Assembly (NCBI GenBank): GCA_963844855.1 | Contig: CAWJQP010000001.1 | Location: 134,388-198,387 of the forward strand | Direction of reading: 5' to 3' | Length of the DNA: 64,000 nt | Source of the DNA: DASQDN01 sp963844855 | GTDB lineage: Bacteria; Acidobacteriota; Terriglobia; Bryobacterales; Bryobacteraceae | In this document: positions 1 to 9,447 of the stretch, piece after piece | Layout: each line of letters begins with the position of its first letter | Position numbering within the stretch: the stretch's first letter is position 1 | Program-made: the position numbers and the translations under genes | Notes under the pieces: generated by a model | The model's input: only the letters and a program-made list of their open reading frames with translations | What the model was told of the DNA's origin: nothing | Databases searched by the model: none

Positions 1-1424
1 GCACGGGATCGACGAGCAGAAACTCCTGTTCGAGTAGGCCGGCGAGATTCGTGTTCTCCGCGATCGCCGCGCCTCCTAGAACAGCCGTAACCGCTTCTGG
101 TGGCGGCGCGACAATTCCGCTAAGCGGCACGCCTTCCGTATCGGTCAGATCTTCGGCTCCAATTTCGGTCTTGCCTACATTTGTGGGCTGGCCGGCATCG
201 ACAAAATCGAAAAGCAACGCAAGCTCGGCTCCGTCATCCCACGCCGAAGGGATCGCGGGCAGCAAGAGGAGTTCCGTGGCGGCGATTGAAGGAGAGGGAA
301 TGTGGGCGTACTTTGATCGGTCCTTCCGGTTGGGGAACCTCAATGTCCTGAGCGGGGATGCTCGATACTGTCACAGCCGCCGCTTTGACGGACTCTATCG
401 TGCAGAATCTGTACTCGGCGGAAGCAGAACCAAGATTCCGCGCCACGATGATCGGATCGGTCCGCCGGAAAGACGACGGAGCGCCATCGAGAAAGATTCG
501 CGTGCCGCCGGTACTCGGATTGTCGACGGCCGGAGGATTTGTCTTACTGTTGTTATCCGAGATGACCGGATCGTTAGACGTAGGCGCCACTGTCTGTGTC
601 GAACGCCGGGCCTTGATGGTGAAGAGATCGGTGGTGGGATCGATCGTGACGGACGGTTGCAGCGATACGCGGATATAGGTCAGCGAGTCCTTGCCTTCGA
701 AATCCTCCGCCGCGCTCACCAGTGTCACTTGCGGTGAGACTGGAATCGCTGTCCCGGGCTGACGGCTTTCGAACAGGACCGGTTCGGCAGCCACCAAACC
801 GAAGCCTGCCGGTTCAAATAGCAAGGAACTGACATTAGGACCGCTCGAACTCGATCCTGCCTTCTTGTCTGTCTTCGTGGCCCCCGTGTCGTTAACTGCG
901 GCCGTCGTATCGATTGTCGGCCGTCGTTTGAAACTTTCAATCTTCCACTGGTTCTTGAGCGGATGGATGACGTACGGCTCGGTAATCTCGAAGATCTGCG
1001 GCGGCTCCGTTCCAAACCCGCTCGATCGAAATCCGGTTGCCGGAGGCAGCGTGACTGCGACCGCGCCATCCGCCAGGGCCGCCACCGAGGCGGTTCCCGC
1101 CACACCGGATTTCGGTGTGTACCCGAGCAACTCGACGATCCTTCTGAGAGACGTACGACGGACGGCGGTTCCGATGTAAGTTTCATTCGCGATCCGCTCG
1201 TCGTAGAACCCAAGCACGTCGGCGATGTAAGCCCACATCTCCAGCCACATCAGACCGAAGTCATTACCGGACGGACGCCAGTCGGCGAGTGGACCCGGAT
1301 CATTCCCGAGAGCGCGGAGTAAGTCGCGGCGCACTTCCGGGAAACCTCGCAGTTGGCGGGGCAGTGTCGAGAGACCTGCCGCGAGCGTTTCGAGGGATGG
1401 ATCCTTTTTGCCGCAGCAGCTCAT
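1..1424 (-). CDS. eCIS baseplate J-like protein (Afp12/Pvc12-like), partial, one frameshift
   Basis: Second, larger-ring baseplate wedge protein of a contractile injection system; the 3' end lies beyond the left edge of the window. The N-terminus opens with a Cys pair (MSCCGKK), then the WLEMWAYIADVLGFYDE and TSLRRIVELLGYTP blocks typical of this family. The frame closes artificially at 234. Near position 310 a +1 shift (AAAG where AAG would keep the frame) restores a protein reading KYAHIPSPSIAATELLLLP and continuing without a stop to base 1, so an extra base is likely. It starts at an ATG sharing ATGA with the stop of the preceding gene, behind GGTGGAG, which indicates translational coupling. 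Family assignment is from motifs; the frameshift is probably a consensus error. Confidence 0.8.
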
Positions 1425-4007
1425 GCTCCACCTTTCATCTCGAGGATCACGGAGCCGCTTTCCGGACGCAGCGCCGAGTTCTCGACCCGAATCAGCTCAT
1501 CGTCCGCAACCTCAAACGCCAGCGATTCGAAATCGATGAACTCGGTCACGCCGTGAGTTCTGACTTGAATTCCCGTGACCGCCTCCACTCCATCGACAGC
1601 CATGATGGCCGCTTCGAGCGCGCTTCGGCGCAGCGGCGTTCCAAAGGTGAAGTTATCCGGATCGAAGAAGCCGGTGTCGGTTCGCGCTCCCGGTTTGCCG
1701 AACAGAGCTTCCATCACACGGGCGCGCACCTGACCGGCGTAGGCGTTACGCGAGACACAAATGTGGATCGTGACATCGAGGTTCACAAACTTCGGATCCT
1801 TCACGATCACGTCTCGGCCGGCTTGCCGGCGGCAATGCAACAAGTCCTCGACGATCTCACGGCGCTCGGGCGATAACTCGAACGCATCCACTGGATCGAC
1901 GGTCGTGATCACGGAAAGCCACGATCCCGTCCATCGAAAGGTTCCCTGCGCCTTCTGCACGAACGACAGCTTTTCAGCCTGCGTTCCGTAGTCCTCCGGT
2001 CGAACGGCGAAGAAGGTCTCTGACTTATAGGCCTCCGGCGTCAGCATTTTGATCTCTTCCGGCGTCTCGGGATCAATTCCGCTGGTCGACCGGCAGCGGG
2101 TTCGAAGCCGAGACCAGTAGACCTGCCAGGGGACTAGGCTGGCCTGGCATTGAGAGAGAGCTAACCGATCCGGCAGGCACGTTGGCTGCAGAGCCGGAGC
2201 CCAGCCTGTACTGCGCCACGAACAGCGAGTCCTGATCCGGCACGCGCCCAAACTCTCCATCGCCAAACCGCACAGTGAATCCGCTGCCCGACGCGTAGTC
2301 TCGATGAATCCGTTCTTCCCCTCCGAGCCACCGGCCGACAATGCGCCGCCACGTGCCATCCTCCAGCGTGAACACTTGGTCGTCACTGCCTTCGGCCATC
2401 AATGTTCGCCGGAAGAACCATTCATCCCTGCTGCCGGTCGACTCGTTGATCTGCCACACGCGCACCTCCGGCTCGGTGCGGCGAAGGTCCTCTGCCGGAT
2501 CGGCGAAAGCGAGTCCGGCCGCCTCCGTGCCCGGCAGACTTAGCAGATAGATCGGCGGTCTCGACTCGGCCTCCTCCGCGACGTCCTCGCAGGGATTCTC
2601 ACGAGGAATTAAACCCGTCGAAATGTCGGTGTACAGCGGACCTTCGCGCTCCACTGCAACGTTCACCTGGTCGGGATCATCGTTCGTTGTGAGCGGTCCC
2701 AGGCGGAAGAACGCTTCTTCGGATTCGCCGGCCGTCGCGGGCACGATATTTCCCGAGAGCTGCAGTTCGTCGAACCGAATGTCGAATGGCAGCGCATCCT
2801 CGTCGGCCCATCGAATACGTGCGATGTCGACATTGAACAGATCGTCATGCTGCAGGTCTACATCCGTCACACGAACAATGTGCACGCGGTCGCTCTCTGA
2901 TGGGTCCGCAGGCCTGTCGCGCAGCAGCAGCAATCTGCCGTCACCCCACAGGTTGGCCGCGTTCTGGTCGAACTTGACTCCTCCGGGATTGTCAGGATTC
3001 GCAGGATCATTGCGAACGAACAACTCCGTAGCGCCGGCCTCGAGGCATTCCTGATCGTCGTCAAAGAGATAGACAGTAAACGTCCCGGGGTTCCATCGCT
3101 CCTCCACGGGGAAGTTCGTAGTCGTGTCTCGTAACCCGTTGCCCAGTTCGAAACGAATCGGCGTCGAACCTTCCACTGCGGCCCATACCGGCGATCCCGC
3201 CACAACGTTGAAGGTCGTCGAGGGAACGGTCAGTTCCAGCAACGTGCGAGCCATGCGTCCGTCGTGGATCTCGTAATCGAGCAGGCGCGCCTTCTTGCGC
3301 AGTGATCTTCGTTCCGTCGCAGTTTCGAGATACGCCTCCCGATTGTGCCGGTCCTGGAGGTACGACATCTCGTCGCCGAGCGCCGCCATGACTTCCATCC
3401 ACATGACGCCGACATCCGATTCGATCGGCAGCTGCCATTTCGGATATCGCTGCGCCGCGAAATCGAGTAGAGCGTTGCGGAAGCTGATGAAGTCCCGTGC
3501 AAGATAGTCGACCGGAAAATCGACAAGGTCCTCGGGGCCGCACTCCTTCGCTGGCTCTGCGCAGTCGAGCCGGTCCTCGCATCCGACTTTGAACGAAAAC
3601 TCGACATCATTGAAGAAGCGGTCGATCCGGTCATCGTCGATGAACAGCCGGTACCCGGTGAAGTCGCCCGGTTCGGCCACACAGAATTCGAGGAATCGCC
3701 GGCCCGTCGCCGTATCCTCGTCCCAACGAAAACCATCGGGCGCTAGATCCGTACAGGGAACCACCTGGACATCCGGGGCGGCTGAGCGAGGGCTGTAGAT
3801 TTGAAACCGATTGAGAAGGATCGGCTCAGGTGTGACGTTCGGATCTCCGACGTCCTCGAAAGGCGGACGAAGATCCCGCGGGTCCGTCAGAAAGTACACG
3901 CGCAATCGGGTCTGATCGCACTTGTCCACAATCTGCACGAACTCGATCCCGGTGAAGTCTTCCGACTGCGCGCGCAGAGCCGACAGTCTGTCGCCCGGAG
4001 CCGGCAT
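1421..4007 (-). CDS. eCIS baseplate J-like protein (Afp11/Pvc11-like), one frameshift
   Basis: Baseplate wedge protein, about 861 aa when the two frames are joined. The N-terminal part (4007-2073) has the family block PVDYLARDFISFRNALLDFA, then VMWMEVMAALGDEMSYLQDR and TERRSLRKKARLLDYEI. The C-terminal part (to 1421) reads SGIDPETPEEIKMLTPEAYK and onward. The frame breaks near 2085, where dropping one base of GACCAGC gives PVDSGIDPETPEE, so an extra base is the simplest reading. Its start overlaps the gp25 stop by one base (TAATG) and its stop overlaps the next start (ATGA). In Afp/PVC particles Afp11 and Afp12 bridge the hub to the sheath. The role is inferred from family and neighbours. Confidence 0.82.
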
Positions 4008-4384
4008 TACAGCGTCACCTCCAGATTCAACACCTGCTTGTCTCCGCGCGACTTCAAGGTATAGCTGATGACAACGTCGAGACGGCCGTTATCGAACGAC
4101 GTCTGCACCTGATCCACTTTGATCAGGTTGCCCAGCCAGCGCTCGAGGCTTTGGAAGATATTGGCTTGCAGAAGCGTCGCGGTTTCAGGGCTGCTGGGCG
4201 CGAACACCATCCGTCGAAGCCCCGCGCCGAAATCGGGCCGGTTGACCCGCTCACCCGGAGAGGTGAGCAGAATCTGCTTGATCAGTTGCACGACATACGC
4301 CGCGTAGTCGGTCTCTTTCCGCAAGCGTCCGAGCGATGCGTCGAGCGAAACGGGATAATAGAACCCTTCAAACGGCGCCGGCAT
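4007..4384 (-). CDS. gp25-like baseplate protein (Afp9/Pvc9-like)
   Basis: A 125-aa GPW/gp25 family protein, which in T4 and eCIS baseplates nucleates sheath assembly. The diagnostic stretch is the central block QLIKQILLTSPGERVNRPDF, giving the [ST]-PGER-x-x-R-P-x-FG signature, followed by GLRRMVF. The length matches the family. The start is an ATG preceded by a GAGGA ribosome site, 11 bases after the spike gene, and the stop overlaps the next ATG by one base. No frameshift is seen. This is one of the safest assignments in the cluster. Confidence 0.92.
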   Translation of the reverse strand: MPAPFEGFYYPVSLDASLGRLRKETDYAAYVVQLIKQILLTSPGERVNRPDFGAGLRRMVFAPSSPETATLLQANIFQSLERWLGNLIKVDQVQTSFDNGRLDVVISYTLKSRGDKQVLNLEVTL

Positions 4385-4395
4385 ATCGAGTTCCT

Positions 4396-4938
4396 CTACA
4401 AGACCTCCATCGATCCGTCGTTCACTTTGAACGAAGCCGCAGATAACTCCGTTTTCCGCCCGCCGGAAGCTTCCTGCTTCACGGCGGCGCTCTTGTGCAG
4501 AATCTCCTGCGCAGTCAGCTTGATCTGCGATCCGCTGTCGTTCTCGATAATGATTTCGCCGTTGCCGTCGTCGATGCGCAGCTTGAATTTGTTTGTTCGG
4601 AAAAACTTGATCTTCGGATCGGCATCGGCCGACTCGATGTCATTCTCATTCCAGAAACAGCCGGACCAGATCGGATACGAAGGATCGCCGGCCTCGAATT
4701 CGACCCAGATACCGGTTCCGACTTCCGGCATCGCATAAAATCCCAGCTTCGGGCCGGCGTACGGAACGCACGGCATCGCCCAGACCTCCGTGGAACTCAG
4801 CACCGCGGGAACGCGGACACGTAGACGTCCACGTTTTACGGGATCCACGTTATCGACTACAGTCCCGCGATACTTTCCGAAATACTCGGACCGTGTCTCG
4901 GCGCCTGCAGCCAGGTTTTGCATCAGAGCATCAGGCAT
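4396..4938 (-). CDS. eCIS spike protein, gpV / gp5 OB-fold type
   Basis: A 180-aa baseplate assembly protein V-like spike. Residues 20-100 form the OB-fold region, with YRGTVVDNVDPVKRGRLRVR and later GTGIWVEFEAGDPSYPIWSG, the standard gp5/VgrG OB signature. The end (KIKFFRTNKFKLRIDDGNG, then EIIIEND) reads as the start of a short beta-helix. In Afp/PVC the gpD-like and gpV-like parts are usually fused in one protein (Afp8/Pvc8); here they are two genes overlapping at TAATG. No PAAR-tip gene follows before gp25. The spike assignment is strong; the exact trimeric structure is inferred. Confidence 0.88.
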   Translation of the reverse strand: MPDALMQNLAAGAETRSEYFGKYRGTVVDNVDPVKRGRLRVRVPAVLSSTEVWAMPCVPYAGPKLGFYAMPEVGTGIWVEFEAGDPSYPIWSGCFWNENDIESADADPKIKFFRTNKFKLRIDDGNGEIIIENDSGSQIKLTAQEILHKSAAVKQEASGGRKTELSAASFKVNDGSMEVL

Positions 4939-6080
4939 TACGTTGCTCCTTTGGAGTTGCGGAGGAGTTCCAGCTTCATCGAATGTTTCGTCTGATCCAC
5001 CGAATGCGTCACAGCCTTGACGAAATAGTCGCCGCTGTCAATCTGCCCCGCGCCGCTGACTTTGATCGTCTGATGGGGAGCCACGAACGCCTCTAGCGCC
5101 TGCACGCTCGTCTCGGCCGTAGCCTGAATCGACCAGGACGCATCGTTGATGGCGGCTTGCGTACGCACCAATGCTTCCTGCGCATTGCCCGCAGTCACTA
5201 TCCGCCGCGAGCGTTCCTGCGACGGCGGAGCGGGCGGTTCATCGCCCAGACTCTCAGTAGTCGGCTCCGGAGCCTCCGTCTCAGCTACTTCGCCGCTGTC
5301 GGAATCCACGCGTTCGATCGGACCGGACTGGTTCGGCGTCTCCGCATTCGAGTGCAACTCGAAACTCACAACATTCGAACAGCCGCCTCCGCTGTTCAAT
5401 TTCAGCTCTGCCAAGCCCTCGGGCGCGAGCAGAAGCGGTGGCGCGAACCCCAGCGGGTTGCTTGCTGGCTGCGGGGGCGAAGGTTTGAAATGCGCGGTCT
5501 CCGTGATCTCAAACCCGGCAAGGCCGTTCCCTGCCTCCCAGTCGATCCACAGCCTCGCGTCATTGCGTCCGGAAAGCTTCGTCAGAAAGGCAAGATCGGT
5601 TTCCGTTTGGTTGAGCGTCGTCCCGTTTTCCTCGTACGAAATCTCGGTATCGGAAACGTCGGCTTCAAATCCGTAGCTTTCCAGGATCTGCCGGGCCACA
5701 TCGCTGGCTTTGCCTTCGTGTGCCTGGTTCTTCTGCACCCGATCCATCACAGCCCGCCGATCCGTACACATGATTTCGAGGGACGATCCCGCGCCGCCTT
5801 CCGCCATACTGACCTTGCGCTCGGTGATGATCCCATGCGCCAACACCTGCGATTCGCCGTTCAGGTACGCGGTCACCGTCACCTCGGTATCCGGATCACC
5901 GGGATTGAGCCGCTCGTCGTCCAGTAGGTTGAAGTCTCCCGCGCAGATATCGACGGCAAACTTGATGCGAAACGTTGTGGGACCTTCGATCGTTTGCTGC
6001 ACCTCGATCTCCGCCGCCTCGCCGGTGAGCTCGGCATCCGGTTGGCGGTCGATCGCGATCTGGTAGCGAATGTCCCTCAA
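4938..6080 (-). CDS. eCIS hub protein, phage late control gene D-like
   Basis: A 380-aa gpD/gp27-like hub protein that forms the ring joining tube to spike. Family features include the ASDVARQILESYGFEADV segment followed by QTETDLAFLTKLSGRNDARL, matching the 'YGI...YREsD-FLxRLA' region of gpD/VgrG. The C-terminal part (TIKVSGAGQIDSGDYFVKAV) matches the end of that fold. An acidic Pro-rich linker lies around residues 250-290. The start is TTG at 6080, chosen because AAGGAGGAG lies immediately upstream and the preceding gene ends 12 bases before. The stop is coupled to the spike start. The assignment rests on motifs and context. Confidence 0.85.
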   Translation of the reverse strand: MRDIRYQIAIDRQPDAELTGEAAEIEVQQTIEGPTTFRIKFAVDICAGDFNLLDDERLNPGDPDTEVTVTAYLNGESQVLAHGIITERKVSMAEGGAGSSLEIMCTDRRAVMDRVQKNQAHEGKASDVARQILESYGFEADVSDTEISYEENGTTLNQTETDLAFLTKLSGRNDARLWIDWEAGNGLAGFEITETAHFKPSPPQPASNPLGFAPPLLLAPEGLAELKLNSGGGCSNVVSFELHSNAETPNQSGPIERVDSDSGEVAETEAPEPTTESLGDEPPAPPSQERSRRIVTAGNAQEALVRTQAAINDASWSIQATAETSVQALEAFVAPHQTIKVSGAGQIDSGDYFVKAVTHSVDQTKHSMKLELLRNSKGAT

Positions 6081-6092
6081 AACTCCTCCTTA

Positions 6093-6380
6093 TTAACGAG
6101 CCGTGCCGGGAATCTGGATACGCTCGACTTCCTCGAGAGCATCCGGCAACAGCACATCATTCAGTTCAGCGATCCGCCAGTAGCCGAACGGATCAGCTAC
6201 CAGCGAGTTGGCCAGATGATCGAGCCGCTGCCCTTGTTTGCGAATATATTCGCCGACATTCGTTTGGAGCGGCGGTTCGATCATGGGCAGGGCTTTCACC
6301 TCACGACCGCGTCGGTCCAGCACCGTGTACGGTTCGAGTGCTGGCTTCACGTATCTGCTCTTGCGATCGAAAACAGCCAT
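6093..6380 (-). CDS. small LysM-like baseplate protein
   Basis: A 95-aa protein. The frame is open upstream, but the start is set at the ATG at 6380 because AAGGAGGAG sits 6 bases before it and the previous gene ends at 6392. The body has GEYIRKQGQRLDHLANSL followed by ADPFGYWRIAELN, a pattern seen in the LysM-type tail protein X domain that lines the hub-tube junction in phage and eCIS. Position between the CIS tube gene and the gpD hub fits such a spacer role. The LysM assignment is by pattern only. Confidence 0.65.
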   Translation of the reverse strand: MAVFDRKSRYVKPALEPYTVLDRRGREVKALPMIEPPLQTNVGEYIRKQGQRLDHLANSLVADPFGYWRIAELNDVLLPDALEEVERIQIPGTAR

Positions 6381-6391
6381 CAATCTCCTCC

Positions 6392-7087
6392 TTAGAACGG
6401 CAGCATGCTCAGCGACTGGACAGCGTTTCGCGCATTCCATGCCAGCGCAAGTGCGCTCTGCTGCAGCCGGAAAAAGTTATAAGAAGCGATCGCGAGTTCA
6501 ATGGCAGGACCAGACTCGCATCGGAACACATCCGGGGTTAGAACCTCCAGCGCAAGACTGATCTTCGCGGTCAACGGATGCAGTGACGGCAAAAACGTCG
6601 ACTCGTCGATGCTGTAATCAGTCACCCGCACAGGCAAAATTCGACCCGGACCCCACACCAGCAGCGATACAGGCACCGTTGGACGCTTGGGAGGCTGCTC
6701 GGCTCCGACCAGCGCCGCGGCTGCATTCAGCAGATCGCCAATCAGTCCCTGCGATGGAAACAACAGCTTTTCGATAGCCGCGATCCGATCCGCAATCCCG
6801 ATCGCGCCTGCGATCGGATCGCCGTCTTCCAACTGATCGGCGGCATCGAAGTGGATCTCGAGCGAGATCGCCTCCTTCGGATCGAACGGCTGCGACGTTG
6901 GCGCAATTTGACCGCGCCCGGTTTGATCGACCTCGAATGGATTCCATGGCGTCATCTTGCGAGTGAGTGTCTCCGGGTTGTACTGAAACGGAATAATGTT
7001 CGGCACAATGCCGATAACATCTTCTGCCAGTTGCACCAGAGCGCCCCGAACAAGCCGCGGACTTCGTGAGTATCCCGTCTCCGCCAT
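6392..7087 (-). CDS. CIS tube / Afp7-like protein
   Basis: A 231-aa protein with the opening IIPFQYNPETLTRKMTPWNP, the family hallmark of the N-terminal part of Afp7/Pvc7 proteins, which interface tube and baseplate. It continues with ISLEIHFDAADQLEDGDPIA and VSLLVWGPGRILPVRVTDYS, a beta-rich tube-like fold. Afp7 normally also carries a C-terminal LysM domain; here that piece seems to be the next, separate gene (6093-6380). The ATG directly abuts the TAG of the preceding gene. No frameshift is seen. Confidence 0.8.
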   Translation of the reverse strand: MAETGYSRSPRLVRGALVQLAEDVIGIVPNIIPFQYNPETLTRKMTPWNPFEVDQTGRGQIAPTSQPFDPKEAISLEIHFDAADQLEDGDPIAGAIGIADRIAAIEKLLFPSQGLIGDLLNAAAALVGAEQPPKRPTVPVSLLVWGPGRILPVRVTDYSIDESTFLPSLHPLTAKISLALEVLTPDVFRCESGPAIELAIASYNFFRLQQSALALAWNARNAVQSLSMLPF

Positions 7088-7375
7088 CTATTTCCTTCCC
7101 CCGTTGGCGCTTCGGTTCGCGATTCCATTCACAATCGAATCTGCCAGCGTGCCCTTGGCCATGGATCGCGGAGCCGGGATTTGCACCGTGATTCGCGTCT
7201 GGATCGTGCCCTGCGATGCTGCGCCGCCCAGATCCTGCACACGCAACGCGAGCTTCGACGCCACCTCTACTGCAAGCGCTTTCGCCGAGCGCGCATCCGA
7301 TGCAGGAATACGTAATCGCAGGCTCTCGATCCGTGCATGCGTCACAGGCCCACTTCCACGCGCTGAATCGTTCAT
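7088..7375 (-). CDS. small hypothetical eCIS-operon protein
   Basis: A 95-aa basic protein of unknown function inside the eCIS operon. It has no membrane segment and no recognised motif; the middle (ARSAKALAVEVASKLALRV) could be an amphipathic helix and the end is Gly/Asn/Arg-rich. It overlaps the ATPase stop by ATGA and abuts the next ATG, so it is translationally coupled on both sides, which supports it being real. It does not show the PAAR motif, so it is not the missing tip protein. It may be a chaperone or a baseplate ornament; that is a guess. Confidence 0.6.
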   Translation of the reverse strand: MNDSARGSGPVTHARIESLRLRIPASDARSAKALAVEVASKLALRVQDLGGAASQGTIQTRITVQIPAPRSMAKGTLADSIVNGIANRSANGGRK

Positions 7376-9447
7376 CGCCGTCCTCCTTTGGGTTCCGGCT
7401 CGAGCGTTATGCTGCTGCCCTGGTTCGACAACTCCCGCTCCAGGCCGCGTCGAATGTCATCGATGCCAAGCGGCGTTCCGTTCTGCCGCGACAGGAATAC
7501 CGCGGCAAGCGTTGCATTCTTGATCTGCGCGCCGGTCGTCTCCACTTTTTCAGCAAGCGCCGCCAGATCTGTGCTGAGTGCAAGCTCCCGGTCCTCACTT
7601 GCCATTTCGCGAACCAATTGACGCCATATCGCAAGCCGCTGGATGGGATCAGGCCGTGGGAAGAACATCAGGTAGCGCACGCGTCGCACAAACGCCTCAT
7701 CCATGTTCTGGCGCTTATTCGTCGCCAGCAGCGCCACGCCGGGATAATCCTCGATCAGTTGCAGGAGATAATTCGTATCCGCGTTCGCGTATCGGTCGTG
7801 CGAATCGCGAACCTCGGTTCTCTTGCTGAACAACGCATCGGCTTCGTCAAACAGCAGGACGGCGTTCATGTCTGCCGCGCGAGCAAACAGGCGCTTCAGA
7901 TTCTTCGCTGTCTCACCGATGTACTTATTCACGGTGGATGCCATGTCAATGCGATACAAGTCCAGTTCCAGTTCGGCGGCGATCACCTGCGCAGCCATGG
8001 TCTTGCCTGTTCCCGGCGGGCCGGACATCAGTCCGATCAGTCCTGTGCCACGCGGGAACAGCCGTCGTACCCGGGCGTCTTCCCAGAACCGAATGCGATC
8101 GCGAGCCTCGAACAAGAACTCGTCGAGCACTCGAGCAAGTCGATCTGGAAGCTGCAGATCTGCACGGTTGAACGGACATTCGAGCAGATGCCCCAGATCA
8201 TCCAACCGCCCGCGGGAGAATTCGCGCGCAAGCCGGCGGACATCGTCGAACGTCTCGGGAAGCTGCGCAGCCACATGCGCAATCTCGCCGACCTGCAGTG
8301 TGTAACGTTCCGAGAGTCGTCGCTGTGTTTCTTCAGGCCATGTCCGCGTAACCGGGAGAAACTGTTCCCATAGCGAACGTCGCTCGTCGGAAAGCAGGCG
8401 CGGCATCTCGACACGCTCTTCACGCCAACCGGGCTCGGCGGGAGCTTCGCCAGGCGGCTCCAACACGCCGAACTCGACAGGCAGCCTGACATCTCCACCG
8501 ACGCAAGCGCGCAATACCTGCGTACCCCACCAGGCGATCGTACATCCATGCAGTAATGCGTGACGTCGCACTCGAACCTGAACACGCGACCATTCCCGCT
8601 CGCCGATTCGCGTCGTATCCACCGCTACCAGCGAACTTCCGAGGTTCGCCGCAACACAGGCCGCAAGCGTACGCCTTCCACTCAGCCGCTGACCGGTAAG
8701 CCAGATACGACTCGGATATCCTCGCTCAATCGCCGCTTCGATGCGCTCGCGCAATGCGTCGACAGGCCAGCCGGAAAGCGGGGGACGCGCTTCGATGTAA
8801 GTCGCGAAGTCCAGCAGTTCGGGGTCGATCTCGGAGCTGCCCTGCAGGAAACGAGTGATGTACGGATCGACGCAAAGCGGAGCATCCTCACCGGGCTCGC
8901 TCTCGAGCGCCTGCACAACCTGCCATCGCGCCAGCCCACCGCCGGGGCTCCACATCGAAGCTCGGCCGTAGCCGCACAGCCGGGCGGCAAGCGATTCCGT
9001 CGGATAACTCATTCGCGCGACATCGCCCTGAAGATATCCGAAGAAGCGAGCAATGCCGCGATCGAGTTGCGCCGCTAGACACACCTGGAGCAGATCGACT
9101 TCCGTGGCGGTTAAATCGAGCACGGAGATCAACTGATTCAGCTTGTTCTCCGGCGCCCGGCCAATCGCCTCGGCATAGGCTTCGGCGCGCGCCGTCAGTT
9201 CACGGCAGCGCGCGTCGCGCTGAACGAATCGCGCTTCATCTTCGGGTGAGTCGAGATCCAGCACGGCGACTCGAAGCGTATCGGGAAGGCCAGCCCAAGG
9301 CCCTGTCCGATCCTCGGACGATGCGAGACTCTCCAGCCACAGAAGCCGCCGCTGCGTCAGTGCACGCACACGAGCCAGAACGGCATCGAGCAGATTCAGT
9401 TCAACGCGCTGTGGAGCGCCGGGCGTAACCGTCTGGCCGATTGCCAT
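7372..9447 (-). CDS. eCIS AAA+ ATPase (Afp15/Pvc15-like)
   Basis: A 691-aa AAA+ ATPase. Eukaryote-like eCIS use one for particle assembly or cargo handling; its exact task is not settled. The ATPase core is C-terminal: Walker A GPPGTGKT at about residue 475, Walker B LLFDEADALF at about 530, sensor 1 ALLATN, then an arginine-rich stretch FVRRVRYLMFF. About 450 N-terminal residues form the extended region common to eCIS ATPases. The ATG at 9447 is chosen because it overlaps the Pvc16-like stop (TGATG); an ATG five codons upstream (9462) is also open. No frameshift occurs across the gene, which argues against general decay of the locus. Confidence 0.9.
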   Translation of the reverse strand: MAIGQTVTPGAPQRVELNLLDAVLARVRALTQRRLLWLESLASSEDRTGPWAGLPDTLRVAVLDLDSPEDEARFVQRDARCRELTARAEAYAEAIGRAPENKLNQLISVLDLTATEVDLLQVCLAAQLDRGIARFFGYLQGDVARMSYPTESLAARLCGYGRASMWSPGGGLARWQVVQALESEPGEDAPLCVDPYITRFLQGSSEIDPELLDFATYIEARPPLSGWPVDALRERIEAAIERGYPSRIWLTGQRLSGRRTLAACVAANLGSSLVAVDTTRIGEREWSRVQVRVRRHALLHGCTIAWWGTQVLRACVGGDVRLPVEFGVLEPPGEAPAEPGWREERVEMPRLLSDERRSLWEQFLPVTRTWPEETQRRLSERYTLQVGEIAHVAAQLPETFDDVRRLAREFSRGRLDDLGHLLECPFNRADLQLPDRLARVLDEFLFEARDRIRFWEDARVRRLFPRGTGLIGLMSGPPGTGKTMAAQVIAAELELDLYRIDMASTVNKYIGETAKNLKRLFARAADMNAVLLFDEADALFSKRTEVRDSHDRYANADTNYLLQLIEDYPGVALLATNKRQNMDEAFVRRVRYLMFFPRPDPIQRLAIWRQLVREMASEDRELALSTDLAALAEKVETTGAQIKNATLAAVFLSRQNGTPLGIDDIRRGLERELSNQGSSITLEPEPKGGRR

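Noticed and set aside
7216..8373. A 385-aa open frame on the plus strand
   Set aside because: It is exactly antisense to the conserved AAA+ ATPase and has a composition typical of shadow frames in GC-rich coding DNA.
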